Below, piece by piece: positions 34,985 to 47,100 of a stretch of 64,000 nt of DNA (position 1 is the first letter of the stretch; each line of letters starts with the position of its first letter). The translations under genes and the position numbers were made by a program. The stretch comes from Argyresthia goedartella (Eukaryota; Arthropoda; Insecta; Lepidoptera; Argyresthiidae). The notes under the pieces were generated by a model. The model saw only the letters and a list, made by a program, of their open reading frames with translations, had not been told where the DNA came from and made no database searches. The DNA is taken from assembly GCA_949825045.1 (NCBI GenBank), contig OX463812.1, forward strand, positions 5,750,661 through 5,814,660. The letters run 5' to 3'.

Positions 34985-35275
34985 TTTTGAAAATTCTAAT
35001 GCGTTTCACGCTTCCTTCTCACACAGGAGACGCAGATTCGATTCCTGACCGTGTACCTATGAGATAATTAATGTATCTTAAGTTCATTATACGGACGTTC
35101 CAACGGTGATAGGAAACATCGTGGGGAAACCTTCATTAGACCATAGCTGCGCCGATGGGCTAGCCCCCTGTGACGCAAAATAGAGTATCGAATAACTGGC
35201 TCAAAGTGGGCATAATTGTGCCTCTGCCACCCCGTATGGGAAAAGGCGTGACGCTATGTTATGTTATGTGTTAAT
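34985..35275 (+). mobile_element. tRNA-derived SINE (type III, tRNA-Glu-like head)
   Basis: CTTCTCACACAGGAGACGCA and B-box GATTCGATTCC, then CATTATACGGACGTTCC and GGAAACATCGTGGGGAAACC, GGGCTAGCCCCCTGTGACGC, ATAACTGGCTCAAAGTGGGC and a (TTATG)n tail. A better-preserved head lies at 62,870-62,945 (-). Confidence 0.7.
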
Positions 35276-35599
35276 AAAGGGCTTGGAGTAGACTGCTTGC
35301 GAAAATAGTTCAATGCTGCAGTCATTTCGGAAAGCGGTAAGATTTTAATTGAAATGTCGAGGCTGTTCTGAAATGAAGATCAAGCAGTCATCGAGGATTG
35401 GCGATCACTAATTTGGGTTATCGACTCCTCTTGACTCGATCGATATAACAATATTACGAGTTGGTAGGTACCGAGTTAGTGGAGCGGACTCAGTGAGCAT
35501 TGGTTTATATTAGAATAAAGCGAGTCAAGAAAGGAGTCGACAAGTTTATGGATTCATCAGGGACATAATTTTGAACAGCTTCCAATATGAATCCGCTGC

Positions 35600-35995
35600 T
35601 ATGAAATCTCCTTTTTAGGGTTCCGTAATCGATGGGTGCTAAACTGGAACGTATTCTGTCCATCTCTCTGTCCGCCAGCGGGCTCAAACTCAAACTTAAA
35701 TCATTTATTGCAAGTAGGCAAAATAATGCACTTTTACAAGTCAAACACTGACTTAAATACTCATGAACATATACATGAAAAAAAAAATATGATTAAATAA
35801 ACTAATGAGTACATAACTGATTATGGTTTGAGTTCAAAAAAAACTCCTTCAAGCGGTGATTCATCGCTGAATCTCGCACAGGAAAAAGAAACTCCATTAA
35901 CTTTACTAGTGCTTCGGACATACGCCCGTCAGAGAAGATAGCACCAAGAAACTCTACGGAGATTTTTTTTTCAATTTCCGTCATATATATTTTTT
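35600..35995. repeat. GGGTTCCG repeat fragment plus LINE-type 3' end (-)
   Basis: 35,613-35,690 (+) has AGGGTTCCGTAATCGATGGG and CTGTCCATCTCTCTGTCCGC. 35,690-35,760 has AAATCATTTATTGCAAGTAG then AATAATGCACTTTTACAAG, which looks like a minus-strand LINE 3' end. The LINE part is an inference. Confidence 0.45.
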
Positions 35996-36329
35996 AATAC
36001 ACAATGTACGATTTAAAAATTATCTAATCTAATGACAATATTATAACATCATATCCATAAGTGCCAATAAGATGTCTCAAAATAACAATCTAACAAAATA
36101 AATAAATAAGAACAAAGACAAGCTGTAATGAACATAACTTATGAGAAACCAAACTGGACCAGTCCGCCCCCCCAAGCAGCACCCGTTTACGAGTATGACT
36201 TGTGCACCAGCCATCACCCCCCTCGCCATATTTGAAGGAGGGGAGCAACCCGCTACACAGAGCCGCCGCAAGAAAAGACATTTTAGTGAGCATGACCATA
36301 AACTCTGGTTTCTTGGTAACAGACTTGTA

Positions 36330-36715
36330 TTCTAGGCAACAGGCTGTATCAAGAACCATAATAGGTTTGAGCAACATAGCTACTTTAAGAGTTGAAATTT
36401 TCACAGAATTTATGTTGCCGATACAGCAACAAATAATGAATCACACGGCATATTATAAATTAAACGGGGTTCCTATACATGAAGCATGTTTTAATAATCC
36501 GATTTAACAAGTCTGATTCTGATATGATTTTAGTTTTCACGGCTTATCACATGGTTGTCGTGGCGCTATTGGTTTGATATCCAATCGGTTTGAATCCACG
36601 TCCGGACAGAATTTTATTTTCTTCATGAGTTATTTTCAGTGCTTAAGTTTTTTTGTACGATGGTACGGAACCCTTTGTGTGCGAGTCCGACCCGCAATTG
36701 ACCGATTTTTATACT
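36330..36715 (+). repeat. GGGTTCCGTACC repeat, diverged, near-complete
   Basis: GGCAACAGGCTGTATCAAGA, AGAGTTGAAATTTTCACAGA, GGGGTTCCTATACATGAAGC, then GATGGTACGGAACCCTTTGT and GCGAGTCCGACCCGCAATTG. Its right end is followed by a perfect hairpin at 36,722. Confidence 0.65.
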
Positions 36716-36721
36716 TACTTA

Positions 36722-36759
36722 CAGTGGAGTATAAAAGTAAGTACTTTTATACTCCACTG
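36722..36759. repeat. Perfect 18-bp inverted repeat, 2-bp spacer
   Basis: CAGTGGAGTATAAAAGTA, AG, then its exact reverse complement. It would extrude as a near-loopless cruciform. Confidence 0.95.
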
Positions 36760-37459
36760 ACACTGCCCAACTTTGCTCTTCACTCTTTTACACTCTACTC
36801 TAACCCACGAGCTTGTATGATATGATGACACTTATATACGTCGTGGAAAGTAAGTCTGTCCCTGTCGGTAGCCCCCGCCTGCCTTCTGGGCAAAAAACGT
36901 AAGCATATGTATAAATATTTATATCAGACTCTCACTATCATACCCAGTGCAGAATCGCTAATCGCTCGTCCATAAAACACACTCTCAAGCATAACCAGCG
37001 AATGCGTCACACAATCAATTGTATGAAGCTTGCCAAATGAGATGCAGCGATGCTATCTCGAAATACACGTGCACATATGATACCCGCGTAGCAGAGCAGC
37101 ATCGGAAGACCACGAAATGGCAAAGGATACCCAGCCATGTATACATGATAGACAGGGAGCCAGATCACTTCAATTTCATTCTAACAACTTAGGTTAATAA
37201 CGTCAATGATAATTATTTTTATGCACTTTATTTGGAGAGGTTCTCTTTCAAGAAATAATGCAACCGAAAATACATACAAATTCATAACCTCTTCCTTCTC
37301 TGAAATCGGTTAAAAGTATGGTGTACAACCAGCACGAAATTGGAAACACCGATAAGTATTGTCAGACTAATGTTTTCACTCTTTATTTCTTCAGTGGTAA
37401 CATATGTTTCAATAGAACATAGTTTGCTGCTACTTTGGACCAAATGCAGAGGTTGAAAT

Positions 37460-37800
37460 TAGTTTTGTGTTTCAGGTATGTAGAAAGTATAGCTTGTTTG
37501 GATAACTGAGATTGCAATTAGCTTCGTCTTGTTCAATCTACGGAAATATTCTGGTATCTTATCTCGTGCCCCATAGGGTCTACGGTCGTAATTCATTAGG
37601 GTTTTTAGGTATCTCCTTCCTTCAATAGCAAAGATAAATGGTGTTCCTATGTTAGTTAGTTTGAATTCAACTGTGAGGACGTTGAGGTTAAAAAATAAAG
37701 AAGTTGACAATTTGGTAATGTAGATATTAAAATTTGCAATGTGCAATTGAAAACTAATGGTTTGATGCTGATAAAATTATATTTCGCCATAAACGTCGTT
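37460..37800. other. Downstream of the channel gene; unidentified ORF
   Basis: On the minus strand a frame reads EFKLTNIGTPFIFAIEGRRY, then YGARDKIPEYFRRLNKTKLI. Residue use looks protein-like but no domain is recognised and there is no clear promoter. Possibly a transposon fragment. Confidence 0.25.
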
Positions 37801-37828
37801 TTGAACCACATTTTAATTGATTGATAAC

Positions 37829-37834
37829 TTTATT
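37829..37834 (-). terminator. Polyadenylation signal of the channel gene
   Basis: AATAAA on the minus strand (AAGAAATAAAGTTATC), about 97 nt after the stop codon at 37931-37933. Confidence 0.6.
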
Positions 37835-37930
37835 TCTTTTTGAAGTCCACACAAAAAAACACGGTAACCAGATGCTTGCAATAAATCACAAAAGTAGCAG
37901 ACTCTTCTGAAATAAAGTTAAACAAAAGTC

Positions 37931-38149
37931 TTACAACTTTATGCTCTCATTCTTCGAGCTCCAGTCATTACATTTTTTCTCGAACCCATCTGTCTTCGAA
38001 GCCTTCAGATCCAGTGTCAATGTGGAGTTGCTGATGCTCGCAGCATTCGTTTTGGACTTGGGTGAGCTAATACAGGGTCTGATGAGGCTGGACCAGAGCT
38101 TCCCGAAGATGGACATGAGGCTTAGCACTGAGAGACCGAGGAGAAAACC
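37931..38149 (-). CDS. Channel gene last exon h: TM2, filter and cytosolic tail
   Basis: 219 bp including the stop (TAA at 37931-37933). Acceptor TTCTTCCAG|GGT. It begins GFLLGLSVLSLMSIFGKLWS, that is the G-L-S filter and TM2, then a polar tail (ISSPKSKTNAASISNSTLTL…NDWSSKNESIKL) without a recognised PY motif. Confidence 0.95.
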   Translation of the reverse strand, partial: GFLLGLSVLSLMSIFGKLWSSLIRPCISSPKSKTNAASISNSTLTLDLKASKTDGFEKKCNDWSSKNESIKL

Positions 38150-41100
38150 CTGGAAGAAGAAGAAATAATGAGGCTTTTCGATAATCATCGCATCCTGTTA
38201 ATCTTCAGAAAGGGTCTATTCTCTTCATTATGAGACAGATTTGATCAGAGCAACTTTATTTTCTACGTCTCCGGGCCAATTTGCCGGGCGGTCAGCTGAT
38301 GTGTACAGAGAAGTGAAAATAAAGGCACAGATAATCAAGTTGGTGTCATAATGAAAGTTTTTCCAAAGGACTGCGTATAACAATCCCATAAATTTGACTA
38401 CAACTTTATATCACACCCTATGGCTCTCAGTACAGTTTACAGTTTTACATTTATTCCTATTCATGGCCATCTGCTCAATCTGGGCCTATCTCTAGCCTCA
38501 CGATGGCTCTTCATTTGATCAATTGAATTTAAATATTTGACAATCTTTCCTCAGTTGCGAAAATTAGGGTGAGTAGATATCAAGGGGTTGATAAAGTCCC
38601 CCATTAGAAGACAATAGGAGCCATTTCTTTTTACCTCTGGATTTTTATTCACTCCACTTCAATAAGGTCTGACCGAAATGTACAGGCCCACACTCGGAAT
38701 CGAACAAGATCGGCTACGTTCCACCTCACCCCGCCATCTTAATGACTCCAGGCCATTAAGGCTTTAAATCCGATGTTCAGGAGTTTCGGACGAATTTATG
38801 GTATTTTTCAAATCCGGAGTTAGATTGAAACTCCGGAGTTAAAACCGGCTTTCATTTAAATATATCTTGTTTTGGTTTTTGTTCTAAATAACGATTTTTT
38901 TATATAAAATTTACGGGGAATATTTATCTGAAGCTCAAAATAAGATTATGCAACCGAATTATCTTCTCTGATTAACCTACCCCATACCAAAAAACTGACT
39001 ACTCTACAAATAAACCATTTGATTAACAAAACAAGCACCATCAACAAAATCATAAACCCTAACAAAACAAGTTAATCTTTCTTACACAGTTCACAATAAA
39101 TATCGAAAACAAATTCCGTTTTCAATACAAAAATAAATTTTATTACAATTGTAAAAATATTACAATTGCAAAAAATATGTTTCAAAATCTGATTTATCGT
39201 TCTTTGTTGTTATTACGTTTGTATTTAGGTGATTTTTTGATTGATTGATTAGATTATAGTGATTGATTAAATTTTCATTATTAAAACTTATGGGCCTCAA
39301 AGATTAATAGGTAGGTTTAGATTTTTGTACTTTAATAAAATATTTGTTAGGTTTACATTCAGATATCAGATAATCACTTAGTATAACGGTTTTACATAAG
39401 TAGTAAAACAGTTTGCATAATTGATTTTGTTTTGTGGGTAAATTCTGAGGTGCAGTCTGTATTTTTGTTGCAGTTTTGAGATATTTTGGTAAAAAAATCG
39501 GGGATTATTTGTTTAGTTTTACAAAATTTACATTATGAAAAACGCTCCGCTTTTGTGGTCTCTGAGTATTACTTTAGAAAGAATTACAACACTGTTGACC
39601 ATCTGGTCAACCATCACGGCAAACATGATTGGTGTATTTTTTACCGACTTCAAAAAGGAAAGGTTCTCAATTCTAGACGTAAGTATGTATGTATTGTGGG
39701 AAACTAAAAATATTCACACATGATATTATTTTTGGGCTTCTAAACAAGGGCTTTAGGGCTTTACTCTTTAGAAGGGAAACAAAAACAATATATGAAAATA
39801 TGGGCAAATTGGCGTTGTTCACCCTTTCTAAACTACAACCAAGTATTCAAATTTTCACCTAAAACTATAAAAGAACGAAATAAAAAAATAAAACATAAAC
39901 TGCTTCAAAATTAAATCAACCCAAAATATTGAAATAATATTAAAAAATTATGAAATAAAAAAATGCTATGGTCGGTATAGGTGCAGAACAAACCATTTCA
40001 CCTACAAATTTCAACTGGAACGATTTTTTAGGGTTTAAAAAGTGATATATGATGATGGAGGATGTAGAGGACAATAACTTACAGAAGCCTACCACTGCTC
40101 CACTGAAGTGGAGTCTAAGAGAGCATGTTCGGCTGCAGGCTCGTTTTGCACCAAGCTAAGAAGTTCTCGAACAAATAAGTCATTAAATGCTTTATCGTTC
40201 CTAAAAAAATCTCACCAAGATCTTCGATCATGAAAAAGCTGGATTTTCTAGGTTTTAAGTTACTGTATTTTAATGTGTACTTACTTAAGTTGCAATTAAA
40301 TTCATTGTGATTTTAAAAAATGCCTTTTTCTTAATTCTTAGAAAAAAATCATACTCCGGATTTCCGGAGTTGGTAGCTCAACACATCGTAAATAACTCCA
40401 GAGTTGATGATGATTATGAGGTGAGGACGCCTTCTGAACCACAGGTGGGTGATGGGTCAGTGTTTAGGCACTGGTTACTGTTGGATCAACAGATGTCTAT
40501 CTCCAAATCTTCTTGTTCGTTTAATGAATTCTAGGATGTCGCTAAACTTTAAGTTTGACGAATCATCTGCTCCGGAGTTGGAAACAATCCTAGATTGGAA
40601 GCCCTACTGGCCATGGCCAGCCTGACTTCAGAAGAAAAACTACCAAACTATCAGGTTGGTAGTTTAACCTCTGGTTTCTGACATAGCTTCATTAATATTA
40701 TTTACGTACTCCACGTTCACGTTCCTTAAAACACTTTCTCGCAAAGCGGATTTCGAAATCTCTCCTCAGATATTTCGTACAACTATTACTGTACTTAGTT
40801 TTCCCACTCAAAGCAATTACAAGATTATTATTATTATACGTATCACCTTCAATATTCACCCATCTGTTCGCTCCCGCCGACTTCTGGCAAACGACCAACT
40901 ATAGGGTGACCACTTAACTGAGATACCTCTCGTCATATAGTTAGTATGGCAGGAGGTGCCTGGGTAATGTTGACGTGTTATAAAGCGCTGGCCGACGTTA
41001 CAATGGAATACGAGTAGGTACTATTACTCTTATGGGAAAAGGAGTGACATTGATAGGCGTTAAAATAATCTTGTAAAAATCGGCAGCCAGATTAGGACGA

Positions 41101-44100
41101 CGTCTGCTTCTTCTTCTACTTCTTTTTTTCAATTTAATTCCTTAAATAATGGCGGTCTAACATCTAGGTTAATTTTGCCAATGTCACGAGTTTTTTAAAG
41201 GTATTACAGGACAGGTTCTCTTTCAAGAACCTAAAAATTTTAGTATCGATTTGTTGCTCCTTAGCACTACCCGGGAAGATGTAAATGGCTGTAGGTTCCA
41301 AGTATCTCCTGCATCTTCTTCTTTGCTAACCTCTTTTGAGTTGCCAGTGTCAGTGGTATTTGAAAGATCATAACTCGGTCATCACACTTAACGTCTTGAG
41401 AGTATTTTGTTTGTTGCTCCTTAGAACTACCCGGGAAGACGTGAAGGGCTGTAGCAACCAAGTATTTTCTTCGGACGTGAGCAACTGCCTCCCGATTACG
41501 ATATCTTATTTCATTCAATGATATTCTCGTTACCAATATTAGTTTAAATCTCTACGTTCCGTCAAACTGATCATCCATTTGTGAGTGTATCACGGGCACT
41601 ATTCAGGGTTTTACAAAGGTGTAGTAAAATTTAAAAGGGTCTTTATCGACATATATATTATATTTATAGTAAACCAGGTGATTTTAAGTCACCCTTCAGC
41701 CATAGCCGTGGCTGTGGGATCATTATTACTATCTGCAGCCTGGCACATGTGTGTAAGGAAATAGGTATGGTACTTACCACACTACCTCCGAGATCAGAGA
41801 TAAATAAATTCCAATCGTAATTATACCGTTCTTCGTAAACAGCCACCATCATTGAATTGAAATGGATGTACATCTGCAAAAAGCAAAATTATCCATGTCA
41901 AACTTAAAGTTTTCATACACAGAAATATGGAGCATTTGTTCGTAAATAGTTAAGAGTAACAGGCAAAAGAACAAAACTAGAAAAAAGACAGGAACATTTT
42001 CAGAAAGGAATGGGCAGATTTCGATTCGGTGAACAAATATATGACGTAATAACAAATTCAGTAGGGACTTTTCTTAGATAAATATGCTGGTTGATTAAGT
42101 ACTGCGGCTTACACTGTTAGGAACATCAGACAGAACACGGATGTAGCTACAGCTAGGCTAATCTATTTAAGTCACTTTCATAGTAACATGTCCTATGGTA
42201 TCTTATTGTGGGGGACAGCAGCGGATATACAAACTATCTTTATCTTACATAAAAGAGCTAGGGAGGAATTTTTAATTTAAAACGCACAGAACGCCCTACA
42301 CAAATTTTAAAAGAAATTGACATAGTAACTGTAGCTAGTCAATTTATTTTCGTAAATATTATTTCTTAGGTTAAGATTATAACCATCGTTAAATATTCCA
42401 AAGTTAGTGATAGTTGTAATGTTATCCTAAGAAATAATAACAGACTAGTTGCGCCCCGCTTTCGACTCGCGAAAGCTAGCAATTCTTTCAATGGCTTTCT
42501 CTACTACAAGGATATTCATATTCATATTCATATTCATTTATTTGCATATAACATGTACAATACACACTACAGGTGGAAAATGTATGTAGGGTACATGCAC
42601 CCTGACAGGGTATAACAAATTTATCTACACATACACATAACTTTTACATTGACCCGATCAGCTGTTCACAGGTTAAAGAGACTAAATTTATTTTCCTAAT
42701 AATTTTTATCTTCGAAGAATTCCTGCAGCACGTAGTAGCATTTTTCGGCGAGGTAACATTTTACAAGTTTTTTAAATTTTGTTAAATCTTCCATTGCCTG
42801 GAGATTTTTGGGTAAATTATTATATATTTTTGTAGCCATGGTAAAGGGACCACATTGTACCATTTTAAGTTTTGTCTGGGGACAGGATAAGTAGCTTTTA
42901 GGTCTTAAAGTATTTGGACGGGAATATTTTGGGAACATATGTAAGTTTTTTTTTACAAAGTTGCTGATTTCTAATATATAGATAGAAGTTAGTGTAAGTA
43001 TTTTATATTGTTTAAAATAGGGCTTGCAGCTAGTCATATTGTCTATATTAGCAATTATTCTGACGCATTTCTTTTGTAATAAAAACAAGTTTGGTACCTT
43101 GGTACTGTTTCCCCATACCACTATACCATATTGTAGCCACGCGTGAGCATAGGCATAATATGCTGAAAGAGCAGACTTCACATCTGTGTATTTCTTTAAT
43201 TCGAGCAGCGCCTAAGTGAATCTTGATAGTTTGGTTGATATATTTGCAATGTGGTCTTTCCAGTTTATATTGCTATCTATGTTAATGCCTAGTAAAGGGT
43301 AAGTTTTAGCACATTCGATTTTATTACTTAGATATGAGTAGTTTATTTCTAAGGGACGTTTTTGATGTGGTTTAAATTGTAATAGTTTTGTTTTGGAATA
43401 ATTTATTTGTAAATTGTGTTCATTTAACCAGTTAATTAATGTATCAAATGTAGTTTGAAGAAGTACGTTGAGGTCGGTGGCATTTTGGCAAGGTATAACT
43501 ATTGATATATCGTCGGCAAATAGAGTGGATGAATGGTTAATTTGTTTAGGCAAGTCATTAATGTAGAGCAGAAAGAGAATGCACCCCAGTACACTTCCTT
43601 GGGGGATTGACTTAGTGACATGTGCTTTTTCAGATCGCACTTTATTAATCAAACCAGTTTTACCATCATAATGTTCTATTTCTACAAGTTGATATCTGTT
43701 TGATAAGTAAGAGTCGAACCATTCGTGCACAATACCAGGAACACCTATTCCATATAATTTTTTTAATAATATATCATAAAGGACACGATCATATGCCTTG
43801 CTCATATCGAGAAGTAAACCAATAGCATATTTTTTATTATTTATAATATTTAAAATATCTGTAATATATTTATAAACAGCTAGTGATGTCGAGTGGTTTT
43901 TTCTAAATCCATATTGGGACTTACTAAATATATTAAATTGTTCACAGAAGGAATACAGTCTGTTTGCCATGACAGTTTCAAAGATTTTTGCGAATGTAGG
44001 TAAAAGAGCAATTGGTCTGTAGTTTGTGCAGTTACTTTTGTTACCTTTTTTGTAAATAGGTTTAATTATGGATAGTTTTAAGAGGTCTGGTACTGTACCA

Positions 44101-47100
44101 TCTGCCAAAGACTGATTTATAAGAAACGACAGAATAGGGGCCAATGTTTCAACACATTTTTTCATTAGTAATGGGGGCAGTTCGTCATGACCGAAACTTT
44201 TTTGTTTTTTAATTCTTTTATTATTTTAATAACTTCAGGGATGGTAACTGGTTTTAAGTACATTGAATTTTCAGACGGCTCAATTACAGTTTTTCCTTTT
44301 GGTGCGGGAAGCGAGGGATCTGAATTTGCAACATTCAGGAAAAAGTCGTTGAAAATATTAGCTATACGAAGCGGGTTATCTATTATTTTATTTTGTTCAT
44401 TCAATTTAATGTTAACTCTATCTATTTTTATAACTTTGTTAGTTTGCTCCTTTATTAAGTGCCAAGTCGATTTTATTATGTTATCAGAGTTTTTGATTTT
44501 ATTAATGTTTTGGATCCTTTTAGACGTTTTTACAAGTTTTTTCAATAATAGTTTTTATTGTTTATAGGCATTATTTAGAATTTTATTATCTATCTTATTT
44601 ACAAGTAGTTTTAGTAGTCTTTTATTCTTACAGGATTGTTTTATACCTTTTGTAGGCCATGTATTTTTGCTTTTAAGTTTTATTTTAACATTTTTAGGGG
44701 TATAGTTTTATTTAGAATGTAAGTTAATTTTGATTGAAATGACATATAGTTTTCATTTAAGTTTTTATCTCTAGTGATTAATTTATTAAAGTCAACTTTA
44801 TTAAGTTCTGAGATGAAATTGTTTATATTTTGGTCATTAAATATTCTTTTTTTTACTGAACATGTAGTTCGAGCGTTATTATGATCGGTTGGTATTTGTA
44901 TTGTTGTACCTTTATGATCTGAAAAACCATATTCATGGACGGAGATGTTTTCTTTTTTAACAATAAAGTTAGTAAATATTAAATCTAAACAAGTAGACGA
45001 GGTTTCAGTTATTCTGGTAGCCTCTCTTATATGTTGCTGAAAGTTGTAGCTTTTCATTAGATCAATAAAGCTTGATCTTAGCATAGAATTTACTAGCATA
45101 TCAATATTAAAATCACCTCCGGATATCGGATGTTCTGATGCATATTTACCTAAAGTTAATTCTTGGCTATAACATTATGGAAGCTGCTTCTTAAATAATT
45201 ATTTTTGAAAAATAAAACCCGGGGTGCCATGAAACCCAGGAATGCATAACTTATCGGATGCATAAATATAAGAAAGAAAATTAACCAAATTTGACTCATC
45301 ACAATAATATTTAATAACTAGTTTTAATAGGTACATGAATAATTCTAAATATAGTATGTTAACTTATCCTGACGATGTTTAATATGCTAGTTTGGTAACT
45401 CCTTATTTTACTATATAAGCTAAGTAAATATGCGTCCAATTTTATTTCAGAAAAACGCTGAATTTGTCAATTCCGAAATCGCAGTATTTTTACAGTCGAT
45501 ACACAAGAGCATTCCATATTAGCCAAAACCTCAACGTAGGTTTGTTAATTCCGAACTGGCGGGATTTTTTCGAAACAAAAGTGCATTCCATAATAGCCAA
45601 CACCTACAACACCAATATTAGGCAAATATACATCCGAAAATCTGATCTCAGAATTGATACCTCTGGAGATTTAGAATTTACCATTTGAGCAATTTAAAAT
45701 CCGTGTAAAAACGACTTTGTCTAAAAAGTGATTACAGTGTTGAGTTGAGACTGGATCTAACTGAACACAGAACTCGCTATTAATAATTTTGTTATTATTT
45801 ATTCCTGAATATTATTTCATATCGTAATATTAGTATCAGATAAACAAAACCAATTTTAAAATAGTTCTAAAAACCAAACTCTGCCAGTTCGTTCACCCTG
45901 CCTCTCCCACAGTGTGTTCCAATGTAGAGAAGACGCAAAAATAGTAGATATGCACCAAGGAGATAAAGCACTCTTTCCTGTACCTACTCCTATGTGTAAA
46001 CTTTTTACTAAATAAATAAATTTAAATTGAAATTGAAATGTCACGGGCGCCGTATTGAATCCGGAACGTAACGAAGGACTCCAGGACTCCCGAGCGAACC
46101 GAGGGTGTCATGACTTAATTCCCGAGCGAGGCCAAGGAATTAAGACAGAGTCCTGAGTGCAGTAAGGGATTCTCCCTCCAGATTTGAATATTTACTGAAT
46201 GAAACACAGTCCAACAGAATATAAAATTTTAATCAATATTTTTAAAAAGGGGGAGGTTCTCAATTTGTATATTTAAGTTTGTTGCGCGATTAGTTCGTCA
46301 ATTCTGAACCGATGTTTTGGTTCTTGTTTTGATTGGTAGGTCATACTTCAGAGTTAGTCCCATATAAATTGTATCATAATTAATTTAGCTTATTATATTT
46401 ATGAAAAAAACAATAAATACAAAAGATATATACGCAGATACGTTTTGGTTTGTGGTTCCGTGCAGCTAAAGTTTTGGTGGGGACTTTTCATATAGACTTC
46501 ATAGGGCTTGAACTTGAAAGCTTTGTATGGGCCTAGTTTTTCTGTGGGGCAGTTAGCTATATTGACCGAACTGAGTCTGTAAGGCCAAAACCATCCCTCA
46601 TCGCGCACTGCTTAGTAGCTGAGTTCCACTTCCTGTCATCAGTTCGTCACAAACGCGTTGTACTGTCAAGCGACAGAAGCTGTTCAAACTTAAATAGTCT
46701 GTCCTATAAAGTCGGACTCAAATCGTCGGACACAAATCGTTGGACTGAAATGGTCGGACGCCAATAATCAATATTATCGAACCTGTGTCTGCAAGGCTGC
46801 ATCACCATTCCTCGCCGTCCACTGCTTGATGACGGAGTCCCACCAGTAGCTGTACTGTCGGTTTGTCACGAACGCGTTGTACAGGTACGAGCGACAGAAC
46901 CGGGGACAGTGGTCGTGGTCATGATCTTGGTAGTACCTGGAAGCAATATTTAGATACTCTTTATTTGAAGGCCGAAATAGCGGGACGACCGCGACTAGCT
47001 GGACGGACTAGGCCTTCCAATTCTGCAAATATCTGGATCCGCGGGAATCAGTCCCACAAACACCGAAATCGAAAGATGCCTGTGTTATCAAAAGCCGTAG

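Noticed and set aside
36090..36404. 104-codon minus-strand ORF as a gene
   Set aside because: It overlaps a dispersed repeat, has no recognisable domain and no codon or promoter support.
39535..39723. Hydrophobic ORF (MKNAPLLWSLSITLERITTL) as a small membrane protein
   Set aside because: It runs into a dispersed repeat (ACCGACTTCAAAAAGGAAAG), so the frame is probably chance.
46400..46560. Open frame KLGPYKAFKFKPYEVYMKSP… as an extra exon of the channel gene
   Set aside because: It has an acceptor-like CCCCACAG but no good donor, is not like any DEG/ENaC segment, and exon f joins exon g in perfect phase without it.
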